A stretch of DNA of 17,493 nt from an uncultured Collinsella sp. (GTDB lineage: Bacteria; Actinomycetota; Coriobacteriia; Coriobacteriales; Coriobacteriaceae). The number at the start of each line of letters is the position of its first letter. Positions within the stretch are counted from its first letter, which is position 1. A program made the translations under genes and the position numbers. The stretch spans positions 1 through 17,493 of the forward strand of contig CAAETD010000015.1 in NCBI GenBank assembly GCA_900758885.1, read 5' to 3'. The notes beneath the pieces are model-generated. The model was not told the origin of the DNA, searched no databases, and saw nothing but the letters and a program-made list of their open reading frames with translations. Below are positions 1-7,068 of this stretch, piece by piece.

Positions 1-38
1 CCGCCGCTTTTTGCAATCGATTGGTGCAAAGGGGTTGA

Positions 39-1988
39 CTAGAGCTCGCAGGCAACCTTGTAGCCGTCGCCGATGGCATCGCGGATGTTGCCGCACTTGT
101 TGGCGTCGCCCAGCACGTGGGTGGTAACGCCGGCAGCGGCAAGGTCGTCGGCCAACTTGGTATTGGGACGATAGCCCATGGCAAGCACCAGCGTATCGGC
201 ACCGGTGATGGTGTGGACCTCGCCGTCCTTTTCGTAGCTGATAGTGTCCTCGGTAATCTCGGTCACCTTGGCCTCTGTCAGCACATGAACGCCCTTGGAG
301 AGCATGCGCGTGATGAGCACCGCGCGACCGGCACCACCCTCGTTGGCGGCGAGCGTCTTGGTCATCTCGATGACGGTGACATCGCGGTTGGCCGGCGACA
401 GGTCGTTGACCAGCGGGGCCAGGTAATCGGCCGTCTCGCAACCGACGGTGCCGCCGCCCACGATGACGATCTTCTTGCCCGGGAAAGCCTTGCCACCCAG
501 CAGGTCGTCAGCCGTCATAACCTGCTTAAAGCCCTGCATGAAGGCCGGAGCGATGGGCTCGGCGCCATAAGCCAGGACGACCTCGTAGCCCGCGTAGTCA
601 CGCTGAATGTCCTCGGCCGAAAGCTCGGTACCAAAGACGCACTTCACGCCCGCCTCAGCAAGACGGCGATACTGGTATTTGATCACGCGGGTGAGTTCCT
701 GCTTTGCCGGCGGAACGGCCGCGATGCGCATCTCGCCACCCGGCTCATCCTGCTTGTCAACGAGCACCACGTTGTGGCCGCGCTTGGCGGCAATGTAGGC
801 TGCCTCCATGCCCGCAGGACCAGCGCCCACAACGAGCACGTTCTTGGCCTCGGCGGCAGGCTCGTAGCCGGCCTCGTCGCGCTCCACGTCCGGGTTGACG
901 GTGCAGGAGATGCGCTTGCCGAACATAATGCCGTTCAGGCAGCGCAGGCAGCCGATGCAGGGGCGGATGTCGTCGGCGTTGCCGGCAGCGGCCTTATTGC
1001 AGAACTCGGCATCGCACAGATTGGCGCGGCCCATCATGCAGATGTCGGCAGCGCCGTCCTCGATCAGCTCCTCGGCAATCCAGGCCTCGTTAATGCGGCC
1101 GACCGTGGCAACGGGAATGTTGACGTGCTTTTTGATCTCGCGCGAGCAGGCGGCATGCGAGGCCTGCTGGGTACCGGCGGCGGGAATCGCAGAACCGCGC
1201 TTGATGGTGGTGCCGCCCGACACGTGAATCATGTCGACGCCGGCCTTTTCCAGGCGACGCGAGACGTAGATCATGTCGTTGAGGGTCAGACCGCCATCGG
1301 TGTACTCATCGCCCGAGATGCGGACGTCGATGATAAAGTCCTTGCCGCAGCGCTCGCGAATCTCGGCGATGACTTCGAGCAGGAAGCGCATGCGGGCGTC
1401 GAGCGAGCCGCCGTACTCGTCGGTGCGCTTGTTGTAGAGCGGAGTCAAAAAGCCGCCGAGCATACCGTGGGCGTGCGCCGCATGGACTTCGACGCCATCG
1501 ACGCCAGCCTTCTGCATACGCACGGCAGCGTCGCCGAACTGATGCGTGAGCTCGTGAATCTCGTCGACCGTGATGGGGCGCGGTGCCTCGCGGGCGTAAG
1601 ACGGTCCCACGAAGGACGGAGCGATCAGGCGCGGCGTGCCCGGAATGTTAAAGGCCATGTAGGCGGGGTGGAAGAGCTGCGGCATGATCTTGCAGCCATA
1701 CTCGTGGACGGCCGCGGCGAGCTTTTCCCAGCCGGGGATAAACGTGTCGTCGTAGCAGCACATGTCACCCGGCAGATAGGTATAGGTGGGCTCGACCGTC
1801 ACGACCTCGGTGATGATCAGGCCCACGCCGCCCTTGGCACGGGCACGGTAATGATCGACCAAGTCGTCGGTCACATAGCCATGATCGGCCAGGTTGGTGG
1901 ACACCGGCGGCATAAAGACGCGGTTCTTGACCTCGGTCGTACCGACCTTGATCGGGCTAAAGAGCATCGGATAGGCGGAAGACTCCAT
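39..1988 (-). CDS. NADH:flavin oxidoreductase, old yellow enzyme type with 4Fe-4S and FAD/NAD domains (enoate / 2,4-dienoyl-CoA reductase-like)
   Basis: The 649-residue product has the three-part build of 2,4-dienoyl-CoA reductase, enoate reductase, trimethylamine dehydrogenase and the Bai flavoenzymes. Residues 1 to about 340 form an FMN-binding TIM barrel with the old-yellow-enzyme signature (HGMLGGFLTP, then NKRTDEYGG). Cys344, Cys347, Cys350 and Cys362 make the 4Fe-4S cluster motif. A Rossmann glycine motif (VVGAGPAGMEAA) near residue 388 should bind FAD, and a second (IVIVGGGTVGCE) near 510 should bind NAD(P)H. Such enzymes pass electrons from NAD(P)H through FAD and the cluster to FMN and reduce an activated C=C bond. 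The protein is probably cytosolic, as no signal peptide is seen. The ATG at 1988 is chosen because GAAAGGA lies just upstream; an in-frame extension to 2075 has no such site and runs through an inverted repeat. The gene stands alone. Family is secure; the substrate (fatty enoate, steroid or bile acid, plant phenolic) cannot be read from sequence. Confidence 0.9.
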   Translation of the reverse strand: MESSAYPMLFSPIKVGTTEVKNRVFMPPVSTNLADHGYVTDDLVDHYRARAKGGVGLIITEVVTVEPTYTYLPGDMCCYDDTFIPGWEKLAAAVHEYGCKIMPQLFHPAYMAFNIPGTPRLIAPSFVGPSYAREAPRPITVDEIHELTHQFGDAAVRMQKAGVDGVEVHAAHAHGMLGGFLTPLYNKRTDEYGGSLDARMRFLLEVIAEIRERCGKDFIIDVRISGDEYTDGGLTLNDMIYVSRRLEKAGVDMIHVSGGTTIKRGSAIPAAGTQQASHAACSREIKKHVNIPVATVGRINEAWIAEELIEDGAADICMMGRANLCDAEFCNKAAAGNADDIRPCIGCLRCLNGIMFGKRISCTVNPDVERDEAGYEPAAEAKNVLVVGAGPAGMEAAYIAAKRGHNVVLVDKQDEPGGEMRIAAVPPAKQELTRVIKYQYRRLAEAGVKCVFGTELSAEDIQRDYAGYEVVLAYGAEPIAPAFMQGFKQVMTADDLLGGKAFPGKKIVIVGGGTVGCETADYLAPLVNDLSPANRDVTVIEMTKTLAANEGGAGRAVLITRMLSKGVHVLTEAKVTEITEDTISYEKDGEVHTITGADTLVLAMGYRPNTKLADDLAAAGVTTHVLGDANKCGNIRDAIGDGYKVACEL

Positions 1989-2016
1989 ACAGGGTTCCTT
2001 TCGTTTAAGCCGCTCG

Positions 2017-2057
2017 GCGGCAGTTGCTAACGTACCTATCGTATCAGCAACTGCCGC
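2017..2057. promoter_or_regulatory. Perfect 12-bp inverted repeat upstream of the flavoenzyme gene
   Basis: GCGGCAGTTGCT at 2017-2028 is exactly repeated in inverse at 2046-2057, with a 17-bp spacer. It lies 29 bp upstream of the oxidoreductase start codon on the minus strand. It has no T-run on either side, so it does not look like a terminator. It could be an operator for a dimeric regulator or a hairpin in the leader. I could not identify a convincing -35/-10 pair around it. Confidence 0.5.
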
Positions 2058-2106
2058 ATTCGCACTCGCTCGCACTCTCCGCCTTCAATCCCGACCCTCA
2101 CAAAAA

Positions 2107-2173
2107 AGTTGCGGTGGAATACGGAGTAGATGAGACTTTTGACAGGCAAAACAGTCCGTATTCCACCGCAACT
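2107..2173 (-). terminator. Long hairpin with T-run after kdpC, probable kdpFABC terminator or terminator-like repeat
   Basis: On the minus strand AGTTGCGGTGGAATACGGA (2173-2155) is followed by a 29-nt loop and its perfect 19-nt complement (2125-2107), then by TTTTT. Within the loop TTTTG (2137-2141) and CAAAA (2147-2151) can form a second small stem. It lies about 64 bp past the kdpC stop. The position and the T-run fit an intrinsic terminator of the kdp operon. A 19-bp perfect stem with a structured 29-nt loop is larger than usual and could also be a dispersed repeat doing terminator duty. Confidence 0.65.
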
Positions 2174-2236
2174 GATGGGCGGAGTGGAATTGAGGGCTCA
2201 GATAGTCAGTCATGCCCTCATCCGCCACTCCCTCAC

Positions 2237-2827
2237 CTACAGCGCGCCGTCCAGCATAAGGTTCACCTTGAGCACGTTGACCGTGGGCTCGCCGAACACG
2301 CCCAGGAATCGGCCCTTGGTGCACTGGGCGATGATCTCGCGCACCTCGCCTTCGCTCTTGCCCGTGGCCTTCGCCAGGCGCGGTACCTGGTACTCGGCGG
2401 CATCGGGAGAGATCTCGGGGTCGAGCCCTGAGCCGGAACACGTCACCAGGTCGACGGGCACGGCATCCATGCCGGCATCGGGGTTGGCGGCGCGAATCTT
2501 CTCGACGCGCGCGTCCACAAGCTGCCGATACTCCTCACTCGCCGGGGACAGGTTGGACGGGGCACCATACGCCATGAGCTCGCCATCTTCGCCTTCGACA
2601 ATTGACACGTTCTGGATGCGACCCCACATGTGGTCCTCATCCTCGAAGTTCTGACCGATGAGCTCAGAGCCCACGATCTTGTCGTCGACCTTGATGAGCG
2701 AACCATTCGCCTGATACGGGAACGCAACCTGGGCGATGCCGGTCACGACGAGCGTATAGCCCAGGCCGCAGACAACGGTAAACAGCGCGAACACGCCCAG
2801 TGCGCGCGACGCAACACCTTTGAACAT
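2237..2827 (-). CDS. kdpC: K+-transporting ATPase subunit KdpC
   Basis: The 196-residue protein matches the KdpC subunit of the KdpFABC potassium pump. KdpC is a single-span membrane protein that sits beside KdpA and supports ATP binding and complex assembly. A hydrophobic segment (about residues 8 to 30) is followed by a soluble outer domain containing GQNF, SNLSPAS and YRQLVDARVEKIRAANP, typical of the family, and a C-terminal VNVLKVNLMLD. The ATG at 2827 has GGAGG five bases upstream. A GTG at 2839 in the same frame is rejected because it would overlap that ribosome-binding site. It is the last gene of kdpFABC, 12 bp after kdpB, and is followed by a strong hairpin. Length and motifs are normal for the family. 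Confidence 0.96.
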   Translation of the reverse strand: MFKGVASRALGVFALFTVVCGLGYTLVVTGIAQVAFPYQANGSLIKVDDKIVGSELIGQNFEDEDHMWGRIQNVSIVEGEDGELMAYGAPSNLSPASEEYRQLVDARVEKIRAANPDAGMDAVPVDLVTCSGSGLDPEISPDAAEYQVPRLAKATGKSEGEVREIIAQCTKGRFLGVFGEPTVNVLKVNLMLDGAL

Positions 2828-2839
2828 ACAAACCTCCAC

Positions 2840-4894
2840 TTACATAATGCCGCAGAACGCGAGCAGCATGTCGATGAGCTTGATGAATACGAACGGGGCA
2901 ACGATGCCGCCCAGACCCCACACGAGCAGGTTGTGGGTCAGCAGCTGTCCGGACGGGACCTCGCGGTACTTAACGCCTTTCAGCGCGGCCGGGATCAGCG
3001 CGACGATAACGAGCGCGTTATAGATGATGGCCGAAAGAACCGCGGACAGCGGGCTTGCCAGACCGAGGATGTTGAGCGCGTCAAGGCCCGGGTAGATCGG
3101 CGAGAACAGGGCCGGAATGATAGCGAAGTACTTCGCCATGTCGTTGGCCACCGAGAAGGTCGTGAGCGAACCGCGGGTCATGAGCAGCTGCTTGCCGATA
3201 CGCACGACCTCGATGAGCTTGGTAGGGCTGGAGTCGAGGTCGACCATGTTGCCGGCCTCCTTGGCAGCCTGGGTGCCCGTGTTCATGGCCACGGCGACGT
3301 CGGCCTGGGCCAGAGCGGGCGCGTCGTTGGTGCCGTCGCCGGTCATGGCGACCAGGTGCCCCTCACGCTGGAACTCGCGGATCTTCTCGAGCTTACCCTC
3401 GGGGGTGGCCTCGGCCAGGAAGTCGTCAACGCCGGCCTCGGCGGCGATTGCCGCGGCGGTGAGCGGGTTGTCGCCCGTCACCATGATGGTCTTGATGCCC
3501 ATCTTGCGCAGGTCGGCGAACTTTTCCTTAACGCCGGACTTGATGATGTCCTTAAGGTACACAACGCCCAGCACGCGGCAGTTCTTGGTCACGACCAGCG
3601 GGGTTCCGCCGGCCTTGGCGATGTGCTCGACGGCCTCGTCGCACTCCTGGGAGAACACGCCGCCGGCTGCCTCCACATAAGTGCGCACGGAATCGGCAGC
3701 GCCCTTGCGAATCTCATTGCCCTCGTAGTTCACGCCGGACATACGCGTTGCCGCGGTGAACGGGATGAACTCCATACCCTTATCCTCGAGCGTGCGGCCG
3801 CGCAGACCGAACTGCTCCTTGGCGAGCACGACGATGGAACGGCCTTCGGGGGTCTCGTCGGCCAGCGAGGAAAGCTGGGCGGCATCGGCCAGCTCCGCGG
3901 GATCGACGCCGTCGACCGGGATGAACTCGGCGGCTTGGCGGTTACCCAGGGTGATGGTGCCGGTCTTGTCGAGCATGAGGATGTCGACGTCGCCGGCGGC
4001 CTCGATGGCGCGGCCGGACATGGCCAGCACGTTGGCCTCGTTCAGACGGCTCATGCCGGCGATGCCGATGGCGGACAGAAGGGCGCCGATGGTAGTGGGA
4101 GCCAGGCACACGAGCAGTGCCACGAGCGTGGTCACGGCCGTGGGGTTGACCATGTCGTTAAGACCGGCCGAGAAGCAGGAGTAACAATACAGGGCCAGCG
4201 TGACCAGGATAAAGACGATGGAGAGGGCCACCAGGAAGATCTCCAGAGCGATCTCGTTAGGGGTCTTCTTGCGCGCGGCACCCTCGACCATCGCGATCAT
4301 CTTGTCCAGGAAGCTCTGGCCGGGCTCACTGGAGATCTTGACGATGATCCAATCGGACAGCACCGTGGTACCGCCGGTAACGGCAGAGCGGTCGCCGCCG
4401 GCCTCGCGGACCACGGGGGCGGACTCGCCGGTGATGGCGGACTCGTCAACGGAGGCAGCGCCCTCGATGACGTCGCCGTCGCCGGGAATCTGCTCGCCGG
4501 CGCGTACGATCACCAGGTCGCCGCGCGTAAGCTCGGTGCCGGGAACGACGGTAAAGTGTTCCTTGTCCTCAACGGACTCGATGCGATGGGCCTCGACATC
4601 CTTCTTGGCCGCACGCAGGGAATCGGCCTGAGCCTTACCGCGGCCCTCGGCAAGCGCCTCGGCGAAGTTCGAGAACAGGTCGGTGAGCCACAGGATGACC
4701 GCGATGGCGACCACATAGTAGGTGGGCACACCCGCGTCCTGCACACCGAAGATGGAAGCGACGGCCAGGACGGAGGTCATGACGGCGGAAAGCCACACCA
4801 GGAACATGACCGGGTTTTGAATCTGGACGCGAGGATCCAGTTTGGCAAATGAGTCGCGGACCGCGCGGCCCATCATGTCTTTTTGCATAGCCAT
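2840..4894 (-). CDS. kdpB: K+-transporting P-type ATPase subunit KdpB
   Basis: KdpB is the catalytic P-type ATPase subunit that hydrolyses ATP and powers K+ import through KdpA. The 684-residue product shows NPVMFLVWLSAVMTSVLA in the first membrane region, the actuator motif TGES near residue 154, the phosphorylation motif DKTGT with Asp309 as acceptor, and the hinge motif TGDGTNDAPAL near residues 515 to 526. Hydrophobic segments near the N-terminus, around residues 210 to 260 and at the C-terminus fit the usual membrane topology. The ATG at 4894 has GAGGG nine bases upstream; a TTG eight codons earlier overlaps the end of kdpA and is less likely. The start lies 16 bp after the kdpA stop, in an operon. 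All catalytic motifs are intact and the length is close to the E. coli protein. Confidence 0.98.
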   Translation of the reverse strand: MAMQKDMMGRAVRDSFAKLDPRVQIQNPVMFLVWLSAVMTSVLAVASIFGVQDAGVPTYYVVAIAVILWLTDLFSNFAEALAEGRGKAQADSLRAAKKDVEAHRIESVEDKEHFTVVPGTELTRGDLVIVRAGEQIPGDGDVIEGAASVDESAITGESAPVVREAGGDRSAVTGGTTVLSDWIIVKISSEPGQSFLDKMIAMVEGAARKKTPNEIALEIFLVALSIVFILVTLALYCYSCFSAGLNDMVNPTAVTTLVALLVCLAPTTIGALLSAIGIAGMSRLNEANVLAMSGRAIEAAGDVDILMLDKTGTITLGNRQAAEFIPVDGVDPAELADAAQLSSLADETPEGRSIVVLAKEQFGLRGRTLEDKGMEFIPFTAATRMSGVNYEGNEIRKGAADSVRTYVEAAGGVFSQECDEAVEHIAKAGGTPLVVTKNCRVLGVVYLKDIIKSGVKEKFADLRKMGIKTIMVTGDNPLTAAAIAAEAGVDDFLAEATPEGKLEKIREFQREGHLVAMTGDGTNDAPALAQADVAVAMNTGTQAAKEAGNMVDLDSSPTKLIEVVRIGKQLLMTRGSLTTFSVANDMAKYFAIIPALFSPIYPGLDALNILGLASPLSAVLSAIIYNALVIVALIPAALKGVKYREVPSGQLLTHNLLVWGLGGIVAPFVFIKLIDMLLAFCGIM

Positions 4895-4910
4895 AAATCT
4901 GCGCCCTCTT

Positions 4911-6734
4911 TTACGCAATCATCTGGAAGAACTCGGCAACGGGGCCAAGCGCCAGGGCCGGGAAGAAGCTCAGGGCACCGATCAGCAGAACGATGAACAC
5001 GAGCAGGAATACGAACATGCCGTTGGTGGTAGACAGGGTACCGGCGCTCTCGGCGACCTTACCCTTCTTGGCCAGCGAGCCGGCGATAGCCAGCGTACCG
5101 ATGATGGGCATGAAGCGGGCGAACAGCATCTCGAGGCCGAGCATGACGTTGATCCAGGGAATGTTGCAGTTCATGCCTGCAAACGCCGAGCCGTTGTTGC
5201 CGCCGCATGAGGTGAAGGCATACAGCGCCTCGGAGAAGCCGTGCGCGCCACCATTGTTGAGCTGGTCGGCAAGACCGGGCACCATGCAGGCGATGGCCGA
5301 GCACACCAGAATGGCAAACGGAGTTGCCAGGCACAGGACAACTGCCCAGCGCATCTCGCCCGGCTCGATCTTCTTGCCCAGGAACTCAGGCGTGCGGCCG
5401 ACCATAAGGCCGGCGATAAACACCGTGAGGATGGCGAAGCCGATCATGCCGTACAGGCCGCAGCCCACGCCGCCGAAGACGACCTCGCCCAGAGCAATCT
5501 GGAGCATCTGGACAAAACCGCCCAGCGGGGTGTAGGAGTCGTGCATGGAGTTAACCGAGCCGTTGGAAGCAGCCGTCGTGAAAGCGGACCAGGTAGAAGA
5601 GGAGGCGATACCGAAACGGCTCTCCTTGCCCTCCATGTTGCCGCCGGCCTGGCCGTCGGTCATCTCGATATTGACCGCTCCGCCATCGGCCAGCTGCGGG
5701 GTGCCCGCATGCTCGTTGACGGCGATGATGCCGGTGAAGATCACCAACAGGATGAACATGGCGGCAAAGATAGCCTTGCCCTGCTTGGTGTTCTTGACGC
5801 CGATACCGAAGGTGAAGCAGCAGGCGGCCGGGATCAGCAGCAGGCTGGTCATCTCGATGATGTTGGTGAAGGCACTGGGGTTCTCATACGGATGGGCGGA
5901 GTTCACGCCGAAGAAGCCGCCGCCGTTGGTGCCGGACTGCTTGATGGCGACCTGAGGAGCCGCGGGACCCTGGGGCAGGAACTGCTCGGTGACCACGCGC
6001 GCGCCCTCGACAACCTTGCCGTCGACCTTGACCGTGTCGCCCTCGATCTGGGCGCCGTTGATGACGCTCCAGCCGCCGTCTGCATTAGGCTGGACAGCGA
6101 CGGGCTCTACGAGCTCGGCCTTCTGAGCCGGCTGGAAGTTGGAGATGACGCCACCGGCAGCCAGGCAGATGCCGAACACGAGGTTCAGCGGGATGAGCAC
6201 ATACAGGACGGTGCGGGTGAGGTCCACCCAGAAGGAACCCAGGCCCTGCTCCTTGACCTGACGGAAACCGCGGATGAGTGCGAACATGACCGCAATACCG
6301 GTGCCGGCGGACAAGAAGTTTTGCACGGTGAGGCCCATGAACCGCACAAAGTAGGACAGGGCGGTCTCACCGGAATAGGACTGCCAGTTGGTGTTGGTTA
6401 TGAAGGAAGCAGCCGTATTGAACGACAGGTCCCATGACACACCCGGCAGGTGCTGGGGATTGCCTGGCAAGAAGGACTGAAGCACCTGGAGTGCCACAAG
6501 AGCCACGAGGCCGATCCCCGAAAAGACCAGCACGCTCGCCAGATAGCGCCTACACCCCATCTGCTCTGCCGCGTCGATGCGAAGCAGACGATAGACGCCG
6601 CGCTCCACAGGAGCAATCACAGGCGACAGGAACGTATGCTCACCATCCATGATATGGGCCATGAACCGACCGAGCGGAACGGCCAGGACGACGAGTACGG
6701 CAAAGTACAAGATGTACTGAATCGCAGCGTCCAT
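4911..6734 (-). CDS. kdpA: K+-transporting ATPase subunit KdpA (channel-like subunit)
   Basis: KdpA is the K+-selective membrane subunit, related to the SKT channel-like transporters. The 607-residue product has about ten hydrophobic spans and four selectivity-filter loops: NTNWQSYSGE near residue 111, GTNGGGFFGVNSAHP near 267, AASNGSVNSM near 387 and CGGNNGSAFAG near 506. It is about 50 residues longer than E. coli KdpA. Much of the surplus appears to lie in the outer loop just before the second filter (about residues 200 to 245), which is acidic and rich in Val and Gly. The start codon at 6734 follows the kdpF stop by three bases, with AGGAG inside the end of kdpF, so translation is probably coupled. 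First large gene of the pump operon; all filters look intact. Confidence 0.97.
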   Translation of the reverse strand: MDAAIQYILYFAVLVVLAVPLGRFMAHIMDGEHTFLSPVIAPVERGVYRLLRIDAAEQMGCRRYLASVLVFSGIGLVALVALQVLQSFLPGNPQHLPGVSWDLSFNTAASFITNTNWQSYSGETALSYFVRFMGLTVQNFLSAGTGIAVMFALIRGFRQVKEQGLGSFWVDLTRTVLYVLIPLNLVFGICLAAGGVISNFQPAQKAELVEPVAVQPNADGGWSVINGAQIEGDTVKVDGKVVEGARVVTEQFLPQGPAAPQVAIKQSGTNGGGFFGVNSAHPYENPSAFTNIIEMTSLLLIPAACCFTFGIGVKNTKQGKAIFAAMFILLVIFTGIIAVNEHAGTPQLADGGAVNIEMTDGQAGGNMEGKESRFGIASSSTWSAFTTAASNGSVNSMHDSYTPLGGFVQMLQIALGEVVFGGVGCGLYGMIGFAILTVFIAGLMVGRTPEFLGKKIEPGEMRWAVVLCLATPFAILVCSAIACMVPGLADQLNNGGAHGFSEALYAFTSCGGNNGSAFAGMNCNIPWINVMLGLEMLFARFMPIIGTLAIAGSLAKKGKVAESAGTLSTTNGMFVFLLVFIVLLIGALSFFPALALGPVAEFFQMIA

Positions 6735-6737
6735 AGT

Positions 6738-6824
6738 TTACGAATCACTCCTCATCAGAATGTAGATGTAATAGATAAGGAGTCCAATGCAGACGACTCC
6801 GATGATGGGAATGAGGATGTCCAT
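6738..6824 (-). CDS. kdpF: KdpF, 28-residue single-span subunit of the Kdp pump
   Basis: A short reading frame directly before kdpA encodes MDILIPIIGVVCIGLLIYY and nine more residues ending in RSDS. It is one hydrophobic helix with a short polar tail, the size and form of KdpF (29 residues in E. coli). KdpF stabilises the KdpABC complex, lying against KdpA in the membrane. AAAGGGG stands a few bases before the ATG and the stop is three bases before the kdpA start. Position, length and hydrophobicity together make the call strong, although a protein this short has little sequence signature. Standard gene finders often miss it. Confidence 0.9.
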   Translation of the reverse strand: MDILIPIIGVVCIGLLIYYIYILMRSDS

Positions 6825-7068
6825 TTACCGCCCCTTTCACACGCGGTCCGATGTCTCGGACGCCTGCCCTCGCAAGCGTCTGGGGACAGTAAACGCTTCT
6901 AGGAATTAAAGAGGCGTGAGGGCCGGGGCTCACGTCCTTAAGATGCCGTAAAGATGCAGGTAGAAAGCACTATTGCAGCTGCAGTGCGCCTATACTCGAC
7001 CTCGCGAGCATACAGTGGTGTCTTCACCGCGTATGCACGCATGGACAACGCTTCAGAAAGGCTACGCT
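6825..7068. promoter_or_regulatory. Divergent kdpFABC / kdpDE promoter region with 11-bp-spaced direct repeat
   Basis: This 244-bp region separates the pump operon from its sensor genes. AAGATGC occurs at 6940-6946 and again at 6951-6957, one 11-bp step apart, the geometry used by OmpR/PhoB-family regulators such as KdpE. TATACT at 6991-6996 is a good -10 for kdpD with no good -35, as expected of an activated promoter; the repeat would then lie about 45 to 63 bp before the start of transcription. On the other strand TTTAAT (6912-6907) is a weak candidate -10 for kdpF at a similar distance. Small inverted repeats are at 6847-6860, 6859-6880 and 6915-6934. KdpE binding is inference from geometry and context. 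Confidence 0.6.

Noticed and set aside
8..32. Terminator for the flavoenzyme gene (TTTGCA / TGCAAA inverted repeat)
   Set aside because: The stem is only 6 bp and no T-run follows on the minus strand before the window ends.
117..2030. Long open frame on the plus strand opposite the flavoenzyme (637 codons)
   Set aside because: Composition is typical of an antisense shadow and the minus-strand gene has clear cofactor motifs.
2630..4852. Long open frame on the plus strand opposite kdpB (740 codons)
   Set aside because: It is the complement of a well-conserved gene; the translation is His/Asp/Gly-rich without any domain, as usual for antisense frames in high-GC DNA.
6825..6900. c-di-AMP (ydaO) riboswitch in the kdpF leader
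   Set aside because: The leader is too short and shows none of the conserved ydaO blocks I can recall.
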